This document shows positions 1-10,523 of a stretch of DNA of 64,000 bases, piece after piece. The notes under the pieces were generated by a model, which saw only the letters and a list, made by a program, of their open reading frames with translations, did not search any database and had not been told where the DNA came from. The DNA comes from Pelagibacterales bacterium SAG-MED05 (GTDB lineage Bacteria > Pseudomonadota > Alphaproteobacteria > Pelagibacterales > Pelagibacteraceae): positions 42,255 through 106,254 of the forward strand of contig JACWDC010000003.1 of the NCBI GenBank assembly GCA_014654415.1, read 5' to 3'. The translations under genes were made by a program, and so were the position numbers. Position 1 is the first letter of the stretch, and the number at the start of each line of letters is the position of its first letter.

Positions 1-1506
1 ATTAAATTCTTTAGGAATTGTAAATCCATCTTTAGCCAATGATTCAACCAAAGCTAGATCTTTAGCTGAAAAAAAATATTTTCTATTTTTTTTAATTTTT
101 TTATATATTTTAATAAAATCTTTCTGGGCTTTTTTCTGATTTATCTCGTTTTTAAAATATTTCAATAATCTTGATCTATGCAAAATTTTGTCATCAAATT
201 TAATTTTTCCTAACTTTAATTCTTCTTCGCTAGTTATATTTTTTTGCACAACTTCTTTGTAAGATTCTGGAACATCATCAAGATTTATTTCTTTAAGCCG
301 ATCACTTAAAAATTGTGCAAAAATATTTGATAGATTGTCTTTTTGAAATAAGTCCTTAAGTAAAAACAATAATTTAATTTTATTTTCTTCATTATCTGAA
401 AGTAAATATTTTTGATAAATTAAAGCTCTGGCATCAATATTATCAAATGTTTGATAAGTGTCTTGGGCTTTTATCAAACTATTTAAATCAAAAGTAATAT
501 TGGAATAAATATTAAATATTTTTTCTTTGTCAAATTGATTTTGGTTGGCTGCGATCTCTAAGCTCTTTAATTTTTCTTTATCTCTGTCATCATCTAACTT
601 AATCAAATTGGCAGCATTTAAGTATTCCCATATTATCTTTTGTGTATTTTTTTTTGGTTCATATTTAAAATTTTTAATAGTCACACTTGAAAGATAAAAG
701 TTAAGCAAGTTATCATCTTTAATTTTTTTTGAAGTTTTGCTTGTCACGCCCAAAAGAAAATTTATTTTATCTTCAAAAAATTTATCTGACTGATTTTCTT
801 CTCTCAAAATATCAAATTGAAGCTGTGCTTCATTTTTCTTTTTATTAAAAACTAAGCAATAAATTTTAAACTTTTCTAAATATGAATCTTTTATATTTTT
901 ATCCAAAAAGTTTATTTTATTGCAGCCTTCTTTAATATTTGCTTGGGCTATACTATTATCAACCAAATATTGGATAAGTTTTTTTTTATTAGGAAAAGTA
1001 TTATTTTGTTTTAGAAATTTCTCTATCAGATCTATTCTTTTATTTTCTATCATCCAATCAATTTTTAAATTAACAAATTCTTTTTCATCCATTCCTTTGG
1101 GGGGATATGCAAAAGATAAAATTGTATTCTCGAATAATTTTGTAGCTGTATTTGAAAGTTGAATTTTATTAATTCTTTTAATGCTTGATCTAATATCCTC
1201 AGCTTCTGTTGTCGACCACATATTCAAATCAAAATCGTTTTCAGCAGGATCATAAATACCAAATATTTTTATATCTTGAGAAACTTTTGATATTTCATTT
1301 TCAATTTCAATATTGTTGTTAATTTGAGTTGGGATATTTATCTTGGGAGTTGCTGTTATATTGTTGCTATTAATATTTTGATTGGAATTAGAGTTTTCTT
1401 TATTTTCTTTGTTCCAAATATCTATTTCCTCTTCTGCATGCAAAGGCAGAAATGAAATAATTAAAATTAATAAGCTTATATATCTATTTAAGCTTATTAA
1501 TTTCAT
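1..1506 (-). CDS. hypothetical exported protein, partial (3' end beyond window)
   Basis: Not in ORF track because it runs off the window edge. Reverse-strand translation is open from ATG at 1506 (MKLISLNRYISLLILIISFLPLHAEEEIDIWN...) to position 1; signal-peptide-like N-terminus. Confidence 0.75.
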   Translation of the reverse strand, partial: MKLISLNRYISLLILIISFLPLHAEEEIDIWNKENKENSNSNQNINSNNITATPKINIPTQINNNIEIENEISKVSQDIKIFGIYDPAENDFDLNMWSTTEAEDIRSSIKRINKIQLSNTATKLFENTILSFAYPPKGMDEKEFVNLKIDWMIENKRIDLIEKFLKQNNTFPNKKKLIQYLVDNSIAQANIKEGCNKINFLDKNIKDSYLEKFKIYCLVFNKKKNEAQLQFDILREENQSDKFFEDKINFLLGVTSKTSKKIKDDNLLNFYLSSVTIKNFKYEPKKNTQKIIWEYLNAANLIKLDDDRDKEKLKSLEIAANQNQFDKEKIFNIYSNITFDLNSLIKAQDTYQTFDNIDARALIYQKYLLSDNEENKIKLLFLLKDLFQKDNLSNIFAQFLSDRLKEINLDDVPESYKEVVQKNITSEEELKLGKIKFDDKILHRSRLLKYFKNEINQKKAQKDFIKIYKKIKKNRKYFFSAKDLALVESLAKDGFTIPKEFN

Positions 1507-1666
1507 CAGTAATATCAATTTTATACTTTTGCTCAGGGCTAGGAAAATTTATTTTTTCAATTAAAAAAATTACCACAATCATAAAAATTAAAACCAAAAT
1601 TAATTTGATTAAAATTCTTCCTATAGAGCTTCCAATGCTTGGTTGTCGATTGTATTTCAGTTGCAT
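1484..1666 (-). CDS. small single-TM hypothetical protein (60 aa, start trimmed to internal ATG)
   Basis: MQLKYNRQPSIGSSIGRILIKLILVLIFMIVVIFLIEKINFPSPEQKYKIDITDEINKLK; overlaps the start of the downstream exported CDS by 23 nt. Confidence 0.55.
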   Translation of the reverse strand: MQLKYNRQPSIGSSIGRILIKLILVLIFMIVVIFLIEKINFPSPEQKYKIDITDEINKLK

Positions 1667-1740
1667 AGTAAAAAAAATATATTTAAACTCAAAAAATAAG
1701 ACATATTTATGATAAATCAAATTTAAAATTGGTAGCATAA

Positions 1741-2262
1741 TTGAAAAAAAACCTTTTATTAACTGGAATGATGGGTGTTGGTAAATCAACTGTAGGTAAA
1801 AAGCTTGCAAAAAAGCTAAAATTTAATTTTATCGATATTGATCAGATTATTGAAAAAAAAGAAAAAAGGACAATCAAAGAAATTTTTGAAGATAAAGGTG
1901 AAAATTATTTTAGAAAGATTGAAAAAAAAATTAGTCTTGAAGAACTAAAAAAGAGTAATTCAGTTATAGCTCTTGGTGGTGGAGCATTTATGAACTCATC
2001 AATTCGTAAAGAAGCAAAGAATTTCTCGATGAGTTTCTGGCTAGATCTTAACTTAAAGTCCCTATTAATTAGATTAAAAAATGTTAAAAAAAGACCTCTC
2101 CTTAATCAAGATAGCTTAGAACAATCAGTTAATAAAATTTACTCTGAAAGAAAGAAAATCTATAATAAATCTGACTTTAAAATTAAATGTAATTCAACGA
2201 ATGTTGATCAAATTGTAAATAAAATTATAAAATTATATGAAAATTCAGAAAATAAAATTTAA
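1741..2262 (+). CDS. aroK: shikimate kinase
   Basis: P-loop LLTGMMGVGKSTVGKKLAKKL, DIDQxIE, ALGGGAFMNSSIR; followed by aroB; apparent TTG start. Confidence 0.93.
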   Translation: MKKNLLLTGMMGVGKSTVGKKLAKKLKFNFIDIDQIIEKKEKRTIKEIFEDKGENYFRKIEKKISLEELKKSNSVIALGGGAFMNSSIRKEAKNFSMSFWLDLNLKSLLIRLKNVKKRPLLNQDSLEQSVNKIYSERKKIYNKSDFKIKCNSTNVDQIVNKIIKLYENSENKI

Positions 2263-3349
2263 AAATTTAAATAAAGATTATTCTATATTAATCGGAAATA
2301 ATATTTTAAAAATATTATCATTAAAAGTTAACTCTCTTTGTCCACAGACAAAAAAAATAGCTTTAATTTTTGATAAAGGTGTTCCTTCCAAATATAAAAA
2401 AATTATATTAAAAAATTTAAAGAAGTATGAAGTTTATGTTTATAATTTCAATGCAAATGAAAAAACAAAGTCAATAAAGTCAGTAACTTTTCTATTAAAC
2501 AAATTGCTCTTAAAAAATTTTAATAGATCAGATTTAATTATTGGAATAGGTGGAGGAATTACAGGTGATTTCAGTGGATTTGTTGCAAGCATTTTAAAGA
2601 GAGGTATAAATTTTATAAGTATACCCACAACATTATTATCTCAAGTGGATGCTGCTGTAGGAGGAAAAACTGGAGTTAATTCTAAGTATGGTAAAAATTT
2701 AATAGGATCTTTTTCTCAACCAAAATTAGTAATTAGCGATACATCTTTTTTAAAAAGTCTGCCAAGAAAAGAAATGATATGTGGTTATGCAGAAATATTA
2801 AAGCATGCGGTTATAAATGATAAAAAATTTTTCAACTGGTTAAAATTAAATACAAAATATATTTTTTCCCATCATTCAAAGAAATTAATTTATGCTATAA
2901 AAAAAAGTTGTAATATTAAATTATTTTTTGTTAATAAAGACGTTAATGAAAAAAATTTAAGAATGATTCTCAATTTTGGTCATACTTTTGCTCACGCCAT
3001 TGAAGTAAAAAATAATTACTCAAAAAATACTACACATGGTGAAGCTGTTCTCGCAGGCATGATTTTGGCTACAAAACTCTCAGTAATAAAAAAAGTTTGT
3101 AATAAAAAAACTTTGAAGGATCTTATGGGAATTTACAGAGCAAATAATCTAAACTATTCATTTAACAAATATACAACGACCAAAGAAATCAATAAATTAA
3201 TTCCTTATTTAAAAAATGATAAAAAAAATGATGATGAAAAAATAAATTTTATATTGTTAAATAACATTGGTAAAACAACTTTGCCTAACAAATGCAAAAT
3301 TTCTATTAATGAATTAAAAAAACTTGTTAAGCTCTTTACTCAATACTAA
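2237..3349 (+). CDS. aroB: 3-dehydroquinate synthase
   Basis: GGGITGDFSGFVASILKRGINFISIPTTLLSQVDAAVGGKTGVN and FGHTFAHAIE motifs. Confidence 0.95.
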   Translation: MKIQKIKFKNLNKDYSILIGNNILKILSLKVNSLCPQTKKIALIFDKGVPSKYKKIILKNLKKYEVYVYNFNANEKTKSIKSVTFLLNKLLLKNFNRSDLIIGIGGGITGDFSGFVASILKRGINFISIPTTLLSQVDAAVGGKTGVNSKYGKNLIGSFSQPKLVISDTSFLKSLPRKEMICGYAEILKHAVINDKKFFNWLKLNTKYIFSHHSKKLIYAIKKSCNIKLFFVNKDVNEKNLRMILNFGHTFAHAIEVKNNYSKNTTHGEAVLAGMILATKLSVIKKVCNKKTLKDLMGIYRANNLNYSFNKYTTTKEINKLIPYLKNDKKNDDEKINFILLNNIGKTTLPNKCKISINELKKLVKLFTQY

Positions 3350-3590
3350 TTTCTAAAGCATGAATTTTAGTTTTCAGATCTTCTTTTAAAAGATTCATAA
3401 TTAATTTTTGAGCACTCAATCTTGATATCGATTTAAGATACAAAGATTTTATTTTTAAATGTAAATGATATTTTTCTTCAGAAAAAAATTTATGCCCCTT
3501 ATGTTTTTGTGAGTTGTCAATAATTTCTAATTTTTCAAAATTAATTTTTTCTTTTAATTTTTTTTCAATATCTTTAAAATAATTTTCCAT
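3336..3590 (-). CDS. bolA: BolA family protein (start trimmed from track)
   Basis: MENYFKDIEKKLKEKINFEKLEIIDNSQKHKGHKFFSEEKYHLHLKIKS...; BolA-like length and pattern; ATG at 3590. Confidence 0.8.
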   Translation of the reverse strand: MENYFKDIEKKLKEKINFEKLEIIDNSQKHKGHKFFSEEKYHLHLKIKSLYLKSISRLSAQKLIMNLLKEDLKTKIHALEISIE

Positions 3591-3624
3591 TTTAACAAAT
3601 TTACTATATAGAATTAGAATTAAT

Positions 3625-4140
3625 ATGAAAGTAATCTGTGATTGGAAAGACTGTAAAGAAATAGGCGCATATAAAGCACCTATTGAAAGAGATAATAGCA
3701 AAAAATTCAGATTACTTTGTTTAAATCATATAAAGATTTTTAATAAAAATTGGAATTATTTTGAAAATATGAATGATCAAGAAATAGAATTTTTTATAAA
3801 ATCAGATTTAACTTGGCATAAGTCTACTAAAAATTTTGGCTCTTCTGAAAATTTCTTCAATATTTTATGGAACAATGCTTTAGATGATAAGCTTAATATA
3901 TTCAAAAGCTCAAATTTTAAAGAATTCAAAAAAGCAAAAATTTCACGCACTGATAGAGACGCTCTTGAGGTTATGGAGATAAATGATGAGACAAAATGGG
4001 AGGAAATTCATGCAAAATTTAAAAGCCTTGTGAAAAAATATCATCCTGATAAAAACCAAGGAAATAAAAAGTTTGAAGATAAGCTTAAAAAAATCACATT
4101 AGCTTATAGTCAACTAAAAAAAACATTAGGGAAAAAATGA
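3625..4140 (+). CDS. DnaJ domain-containing protein
   Basis: C-terminal J domain: ALEVMEINDETKWEEIHAKFKSLVKKYHPDKNQGNKKFEDKLKKITLAYSQLKK (HPD motif). Confidence 0.88.
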   Translation: MKVICDWKDCKEIGAYKAPIERDNSKKFRLLCLNHIKIFNKNWNYFENMNDQEIEFFIKSDLTWHKSTKNFGSSENFFNILWNNALDDKLNIFKSSNFKEFKKAKISRTDRDALEVMEINDETKWEEIHAKFKSLVKKYHPDKNQGNKKFEDKLKKITLAYSQLKKTLGKK

Positions 4141-5114
4141 GCACAGAACAATTTATTTCAAAACCAGATATGAAAATTTCTGTAAAACAAACTTTTGGTT
4201 TTGATAGTGAAATGCAGATCGATGCTTTTTCAAAAAAAAATGAATACGTGCCTAAAATAGACCCAGATTATAAATTTAACAAAGATACCACTCTAGCAAT
4301 TCTTGCTGGTTTTGCTTTTAATAAAAGAGTCCTTATTCAAGGTTATCATGGAACGGGTAAGTCAACTCATATTGAACAAGTGGCAGCCAGATTAAACTGG
4401 CCTTGTGTTAGAGTAAATTTAGATAGTCACATAAGCAGAATAGATTTAATTGGTAAAGATGCAATTGTATTAAAAGATAACAAACAAATCACAGAATTCA
4501 AAGAAGGCATATTACCTTGGTCAATCCAAAATCCAATGGCATTAGTTTTTGATGAATATGATGCAGGTCGACCTGATGTAATGTTTGTTATTCAAAGAGT
4601 TTTAGAAAGTGATGGTAAATTTACTTTATTAGATAAAAATAAAGTTTTAGAACAACATGATTTTTTTAGAATATTTGCAACAACAAATACTGTTGGGCTT
4701 GGAGACACTTCTGGGTTGTATCATGGAACACAGCAAATAAATCAAGGTCAGATGGATCGATGGAATATTGTTTCTGCTCTTAATTATCTGCCTTTTGAAA
4801 AAGAATTAGAAATAATTTTAGCTAAAAATAAAAAATTAAATAATAAAGAAGGTAAAGAAATATTATCTAATATGATTAAAGTTGCCGATCTCACGAGAAA
4901 AGGTTTTATGAATGGAGACATCTCAACGGTAATGAGTCCAAGAACTGTATTGCATTGGGCAGAAAACATGTCTATTTTTAAAGATCAGGGTTATGCTTTC
5001 AGAGTTACTTTTTTAAATAAATGTGATGATTTAGAAAAGAAAATCATATCTGAGTATTACCAAAGATGTTTTGGTGAAGACCTTCCAGAGTCTTCAATAA
5101 ACGTTACTTTATAA
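4137..5114 (+). CDS. cobS: CobS-like AAA+ ATPase (cobaltochelatase subunit family)
   Basis: [67 protein letters not shown]; paired with CobT-like VWA gene. Confidence 0.88.
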   Translation: MSTEQFISKPDMKISVKQTFGFDSEMQIDAFSKKNEYVPKIDPDYKFNKDTTLAILAGFAFNKRVLIQGYHGTGKSTHIEQVAARLNWPCVRVNLDSHISRIDLIGKDAIVLKDNKQITEFKEGILPWSIQNPMALVFDEYDAGRPDVMFVIQRVLESDGKFTLLDKNKVLEQHDFFRIFATTNTVGLGDTSGLYHGTQQINQGQMDRWNIVSALNYLPFEKELEIILAKNKKLNNKEGKEILSNMIKVADLTRKGFMNGDISTVMSPRTVLHWAENMSIFKDQGYAFRVTFLNKCDDLEKKIISEYYQRCFGEDLPESSINVTL

Positions 5115-5118
5115 AAAA

Positions 5119-6912
5119 GTGGAAAAAAAGTCTGAAATACTAGAAAATTTTAAAATTGCCATTGGTTCTACAGTAAAATCTTTATCAAATTCTGAGGATG
5201 TGGAAGTTTCATTCGGTGATCAAAATTCTCAATCAAAAAATAATTCAATTAAATTGCCAGAGATTGAGCAAGTAAATAACAAAATCAATTATAGTCAAAT
5301 TAGAGCATTGGCAGACTCAAAGTCTCTTAAATTAAGATTTAGCGATGAAAAAACTTTTAAGACATATGAACCTCATGGAAACATCTCAAAGAAATTATAT
5401 AGAATTGCTGAAAAAATTAGATGTGAAAAACTAGGGTCAGATCAATTTAAGGGGGTAAAAAATAACATAGAAAAATATTACCAAGAAAGAACCAATTCTT
5501 TAGATCTTAAAAACAGTGAAGATAAAATAATAGAATCTTTTGAAAATTATTTAAGAGTTAAGTTCTTTGCATCAAAAAACAGCAAAGAATTAGAAAAAAA
5601 ACTTAAGACATATCAAAAAGATTTAAATGAAAAATTTAAAGGAAAAATTAAACAACTAAACAATTTAACTCATGATCAAGCTCAATATAACTCAATTATT
5701 TCAGATTTAATTTCAAATATGAATTTAGATGAAAATCTGGAAAAAGAGGAAAAAAATGAAGATAATAAAGAAAGACAACAAAAAGACCAAAAAAATCAGG
5801 ATCAAAAAACAAAAGAAAAAGAACAAGAACAACAAGAAATGTCTATAGATTCTGGTGTTCCAGACTTAGAGGATCAAGCTAAGGAATCAGATCAAGAAGT
5901 AGAAGAAATTGAAATAGAAGATAAGTCTCAATCTGATTTTAGAAAAAATATTAGAAACAGTTTAGGAGACCTTAAATACAAATCTTATACAGAAGAATTT
6001 GATGAAATAATTAAAGCAACAGACTTAGAAAATGAAGAAGAGCTCATCAGGCTAAGAAAAAATTTAGATCAACAATTATTGCAGCTTAAAAATTTTGTTT
6101 CTAAACTTGCCAATAAACTTCAAAGAAAACTTTTAGCAAAACAAAATAGATCTTGGAATTTTGATTTAGAAGAAGGTTTGTTAGATAATTCAAAATTACC
6201 AAGAATAATAATCGATCCTTTTAATTCGCTTTCGTTTAAAAAAGAAAAAGATATCGAATTTAAGGATACTTTAGTTACAATTTTAATTGATAATTCAGGT
6301 TCTATGAGAGGCAAACCAATTTCCGTGGCTGCTATTTGCGCAGACATACTTGCTAGAACTTTAGAACGCTGTTCTGTTAAAGTAGAAATTTTAGGATTTA
6401 CTACTAAACATTGGAAGGGAGGTTCGTCCAGAGAAAAATGGATGAAAAATGATAAACCAAATTTACCCGGTAGATTAAATGATCTAAGACATATAATTTA
6501 TAAATCAGCTGATATGCCTTGGAGACAAGAAAAAAATAATATGGGTTTGATGTTAAAAGAGGGCCTACTAAAAGAAAATATTGACGGGGAAGCTTTAAAA
6601 TGGGCTTACAATAAAATGTCTAAAAGAAAAGAAGAAAGAAAAATTTTGATGGTAATTTCAGATGGAGCTCCAGTTGATGACTCAACATTGTCAACTAATT
6701 CAAGTGACTATTTAGAAGCTAATTTAAAAAATACTGTTAAATGGATTGAAAACAGAACGAATATAGAATTGTTAGCCATCGGCATTGGTCATGATGTAAC
6801 TCGATATTATAATCAAGCAATTAAAATTACAGATGTGCAAGATTTAGGTGATGTGATGATTAATCAATTAACTGATCTTTTTGTTGAAAAAAATAAAAAA
6901 ACTCTACATTAA
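5119..6912 (+). CDS. cobT: CobT-like VWA-domain protein (cobaltochelatase subunit family)
   Basis: Acidic central region, MIDAS-like [39 protein letters not shown]; follows cobS; GTG start. Confidence 0.87.
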   Translation: MEKKSEILENFKIAIGSTVKSLSNSEDVEVSFGDQNSQSKNNSIKLPEIEQVNNKINYSQIRALADSKSLKLRFSDEKTFKTYEPHGNISKKLYRIAEKIRCEKLGSDQFKGVKNNIEKYYQERTNSLDLKNSEDKIIESFENYLRVKFFASKNSKELEKKLKTYQKDLNEKFKGKIKQLNNLTHDQAQYNSIISDLISNMNLDENLEKEEKNEDNKERQQKDQKNQDQKTKEKEQEQQEMSIDSGVPDLEDQAKESDQEVEEIEIEDKSQSDFRKNIRNSLGDLKYKSYTEEFDEIIKATDLENEEELIRLRKNLDQQLLQLKNFVSKLANKLQRKLLAKQNRSWNFDLEEGLLDNSKLPRIIIDPFNSLSFKKEKDIEFKDTLVTILIDNSGSMRGKPISVAAICADILARTLERCSVKVEILGFTTKHWKGGSSREKWMKNDKPNLPGRLNDLRHIIYKSADMPWRQEKNNMGLMLKEGLLKENIDGEALKWAYNKMSKRKEERKILMVISDGAPVDDSTLSTNSSDYLEANLKNTVKWIENRTNIELLAIGIGHDVTRYYNQAIKITDVQDLGDVMINQLTDLFVEKNKKTLH

Positions 6913-7487
6913 ATTTTTCTTGCTTTAGAAATTCTATTCTCAGAAAAATCAGTAATTTTTGATAATAAAAGTCTAAAAGGTATTAACATTAATAAAGTTA
7001 TAAAAAACTTAACAGCTAAATCTCCAAATGCTAAAGAAACCCAAGAAATACCTGTTGAATAAAAAGCAATTGAAAAAAATAAAAAAGTATCAACTATTGA
7101 GCCAAAAACTGACGAGGTGAGTGGAGGAACATACCAAGATCTTTTTCGTAGCATACTAAAGATTGTTACATTCAAGTTCTGTGCAATAAAAAATGCAACA
7201 CCTGATCCAATAGCTATTCTAATAGAAATTATATCTGAAAAATTTGTAGAAATAAATAAAGTTAAAAACACACCAATAAAAAATCCTACATATACAACTT
7301 TTCTTGCTACAATTTTTCCATATGCTCGATTAGCTAAATCTGTAATTAAAAATGTAATTGGATAACTAAAAGCACCGTAAGTTAAGATTTTACTTAAACC
7401 AAAATATTGAATAGGAAATTGAACTAGATAATTTGAGGCAACTACTACCAAGCCCATTATAATTGATAGTTTATAAAAAAAACTCAT
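6909..7487 (-). CDS. VUT/YhhQ-family queuosine precursor transporter
   Basis: Multi-TM, ~190 aa, [35 protein letters not shown] (DUF165/VUT pattern). Confidence 0.78.
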   Translation of the reverse strand: MSFFYKLSIIMGLVVVASNYLVQFPIQYFGLSKILTYGAFSYPITFLITDLANRAYGKIVARKVVYVGFFIGVFLTLFISTNFSDIISIRIAIGSGVAFFIAQNLNVTIFSMLRKRSWYVPPLTSSVFGSIVDTFLFFSIAFYSTGISWVSLAFGDLAVKFFITLLMLIPFRLLLSKITDFSENRISKARKI

Positions 7488-7498
7488 TACTTAAATAA

Positions 7499-7777
7499 CT
7501 AGCCTTTGGAATAAATAGAAGATTTTAGTTTCTTCACTTTTTTTGATAATTTTTTGCTTTTAGCTGACATAAGATATTTGTCTAGCCCACCTTTAAAATC
7601 TACAGTTCTTAAAGCGGCATTGGTTACATTTAATTTAATGTTCTTTTTAAGAATATCGCTTTTAAAAGTCACTTTTTTTAAATTAGGTAAGAATCTTCGC
7701 TTAGTTTTATTTTTGGCATGACTTACGTTATGACCTTTTAACGGTAAAACTCCTGTTAGTTCACATCTTTTGCTCAT
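7499..7777 (-). CDS. rpmB: 50S ribosomal protein L28
   Basis: MSKRCELTGVLPLKGHNVSHAKNKTKRRFLPNL. Confidence 0.95.
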   Translation of the reverse strand: MSKRCELTGVLPLKGHNVSHAKNKTKRRFLPNLKKVTFKSDILKKNIKLNVTNAALRTVDFKGGLDKYLMSAKSKKLSKKVKKLKSSIYSKG

Positions 7778-7818
7778 AATATTTTCCTAAGGCTATATAG
7801 TTCCTGCAAGATCACTGG

Positions 7819-8865
7819 TCAAGTGTTAATTCCAACAGCATCGCTTATATTTTTGATTTTATCATTCTTTAAAATTGAAATTAATTCTTTTTTAATTTCT
7901 TTTACTATTCCTGGGCCTTTATAAACCATACCTGTATATAATTGGATCACATCTGCTCCAGCGGTTATTTTTTCAAATGCACTTTTTCCAGAATCTATAC
8001 CTCCAACGCCAATAATAGTAATTTTTCTATTTAATTCTTTATAAAATTTTTTAATTAAATTTGTGGAAATGTCTTTTATGGGCTGCCCAGATAAGCCACC
8101 CGCTTCATCTTTTTTACTATCTAATAATTTCTCTCTATTTTGATTTGTAGTATTTGAGATAATAACTCCATTAATCTTATACTTTTTTATAATTTCCACA
8201 ATATTGCTTATTTCTTTTTCATCAATATCCGGTGAAAGTTTTATTATCAGAGGTTTATTAATATTTTTATTTTTTTTTAATTTATTCAATCCTTCTAATA
8301 ACTCTATCATTGAATTTTCTTCATGAAAGTCTCGCAAGCCTTCAGTGTTAGGGGATGAAATATTAATTGTTATATAATCTGCATAAGAATAAAGTCTAGA
8401 TAAACAAATATAAAAATCTTCTGATTTATTTTTGGTTTCTCGATTTGGACCAATATTAATTCCTAGAATTCCCTGGGGTTTATTTTCATTAATTCTCCGA
8501 GCAACTATTTCTGATCCATGGTTATTAAATCCAAGTCTATTAATTAAAGCTTCATCTTTTTCTAATCTAAAAATTCTTGGTTTGGGGTTACCTAGCTGTT
8601 TTTTAGGTGTAATTGTCCCTACCTCTACAAAACCAAACCCTAGTCTAAAAATTGAATTGTAAACTTCAGCACTCTTATCAAAACCAGCAGCTAAACCAAT
8701 TGGGTTTTTAATTTTTTTGTTAAACAAATTTGTTTCTAATAATTCTTCTTGTTTAACTCTAAAAAAACTTTCAGGTAAAAAATTTGCTTTAAGTGATTTG
8801 ATCGCTAGATCATGAGCTGTCTCTGGATCTAATGAAAAAATATAAGGTTTTAAAATTGAAAACAT
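7819..8865 (-). CDS. pyrD: dihydroorotate dehydrogenase (quinone)
   Basis: NPIGLAAGFDKSAEVYNSIFRLGFGFVEVGTITPKKQLGNPKPRIFRL, INISSPNTEGLR, GVGGIDSGKSAFEKITAGADVIQLYTG. Confidence 0.95.
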   Translation of the reverse strand: MFSILKPYIFSLDPETAHDLAIKSLKANFLPESFFRVKQEELLETNLFNKKIKNPIGLAAGFDKSAEVYNSIFRLGFGFVEVGTITPKKQLGNPKPRIFRLEKDEALINRLGFNNHGSEIVARRINENKPQGILGINIGPNRETKNKSEDFYICLSRLYSYADYITINISSPNTEGLRDFHEENSMIELLEGLNKLKKNKNINKPLIIKLSPDIDEKEISNIVEIIKKYKINGVIISNTTNQNREKLLDSKKDEAGGLSGQPIKDISTNLIKKFYKELNRKITIIGVGGIDSGKSAFEKITAGADVIQLYTGMVYKGPGIVKEIKKELISILKNDKIKNISDAVGINT

Positions 8866-8867
8866 AA

Positions 8868-10430
8868 TTACTTTATTTTATTATTAATTAAATTAATTGT
8901 TTCTTTTAGGCCAAAAAAACTAATAAAAAAACCCATTCTTGGCCCATCTTCTTCACCAAATAATACTTGATAGATTAATTTAAACCAATCTCGAAGACTT
9001 TTTTCGTAACCATTTTCTTTTCCCACAGAATATACAACAGTTTGAATATCCTCTGGATTTAATTTTTGATCAACCTTTTCTAATTTCAAAACTAAATTTT
9101 TTAAAGCTTCTTTTTCTTTATCATTTGGAATTTTAAATTTTTTATTTGGCTCTACTTTATCCTTGAAATAATTAATGGCATATTCAGTAAGACCATCTAA
9201 AATTGGGTAATTTTGAGGTTTTATTTCTTTATGAAATCTATTAATAAACTTCCATAATATTTCTTTATTGTCAGCATTACTAGATCCAACTAAATTTAAA
9301 AGCATAGAAAAAGGCATAACTGATTTTTCTTTTGGTGGTTTTCCATTATGCACATGCCACACTGGATTAATTATTTGATCTTTTTCTTTTTGGTTTGGGT
9401 ATTTTTCAATTAAAGACAAATATTCATCAACTGTTTTAGGAACAACTTCTGGGTAAAGCTTTTTAGCTCTTTTAGGATTGGGATACATATATAAAGATAG
9501 ACTTTCTGGCGATGCATATCTAAGCCATTGTTCAATCGATATACCGTTTCCTTTAGATTTAGATATCTTCTCACCTTTTTCATCTAAAAATAATTCATAG
9601 GCGAATCCATTCGGTGGAATTTTTCCTAACGCTCTACAAATTTTATTAGAAAGTATCGCGCTTTCAGTTAGATCTTTGCCATACATTTCAAAATCAACAT
9701 CAAATGTAAACCATCTCATTGCCCAATCAACTTTCCATTGTAGTTTGCAATTTCCATTTAAAATATTAGTTTCAAGTTTTTTATCATTGTTGTTGAAAAT
9801 AACTGTTCCTTTTTTTGCATCCATGCTTATTAATGGAATTTGTAAAACTTTACCTGTATCTGGACAAATTGGTAGAAAAGGACAGTAAGTTTTTCTTCTC
9901 TCCTCTCGAAGAGTGGGTAAAACGATATTCATAATCTCTTCATATTTTTCTAGAACTCTAATCAGGGAATCATTAAAAACACCTTCTTTGTAGTTTGAGG
10001 TCGAGCTTTTAAAAGTAAAATTAAAGTTAAATTTTTTTAAAAATTCTTTTAACATTTCATTGTTATGTTCACCAAAACTTCTATATTTACCAAAAGGATC
10101 TGGAATGTCTGTTAAAGGCTTTCCCAAATTTTTTTTTAAAACTTCATCATTAGGTATATTTTCTGGAACTTTTCTAAGTCCATCCATATCATCAGAAAAT
10201 GTAATTAACTCATGGTCAATTTTTTGAATATGTTTTAAAACATTAATCATCATGCTTGTTCTTGCAACCTCTCCAAAGGTTCCAATATGAGGTAAGCCGC
10301 TAGGACCATAACCTGTTTGAAAAGTAATTTTATTTTTAGCCTTAATTATATCTTTTCTATCTTTTAAAAGTTTTCTAATTTCTACAAAAGCCCAGGAAGA
10401 GGTTGATTGAATTAAGTTGTTATCAAGCAT
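8868..10430 (-). CDS. lysK: lysine--tRNA ligase, class I
   Basis: TGYGPSGLPHIGTFGEVARTSMM (HIGH-type), EKISKSKGNGIS (KMSKS-type); class I LysRS length and pattern. Confidence 0.9.
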   Translation of the reverse strand: MLDNNLIQSTSSWAFVEIRKLLKDRKDIIKAKNKITFQTGYGPSGLPHIGTFGEVARTSMMINVLKHIQKIDHELITFSDDMDGLRKVPENIPNDEVLKKNLGKPLTDIPDPFGKYRSFGEHNNEMLKEFLKKFNFNFTFKSSTSNYKEGVFNDSLIRVLEKYEEIMNIVLPTLREERRKTYCPFLPICPDTGKVLQIPLISMDAKKGTVIFNNNDKKLETNILNGNCKLQWKVDWAMRWFTFDVDFEMYGKDLTESAILSNKICRALGKIPPNGFAYELFLDEKGEKISKSKGNGISIEQWLRYASPESLSLYMYPNPKRAKKLYPEVVPKTVDEYLSLIEKYPNQKEKDQIINPVWHVHNGKPPKEKSVMPFSMLLNLVGSSNADNKEILWKFINRFHKEIKPQNYPILDGLTEYAINYFKDKVEPNKKFKIPNDKEKEALKNLVLKLEKVDQKLNPEDIQTVVYSVGKENGYEKSLRDWFKLIYQVLFGEEDGPRMGFFISFFGLKETINLINNKIK

Positions 10431-10523
10431 AAATAAGGTTTATTAAATTTTATGTATAAAATACAGATATTATTACACGATATTAAGTTGAATTTTATAT
10501 CTATTTAAATAATCTCAAAAACT

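Noticed and set aside
920-1564. Plus-strand ORFs 920..1162 and 1382..1564
   Set aside because: Antisense to the open minus-strand exported CDS; no SD and no recognisable sequence.
8868-10430. Class I lysyl-tRNA synthetase as an unusual archaeal transfer
   Set aside because: Class I LysRS is well known in alphaproteobacteria, so not unusual here.
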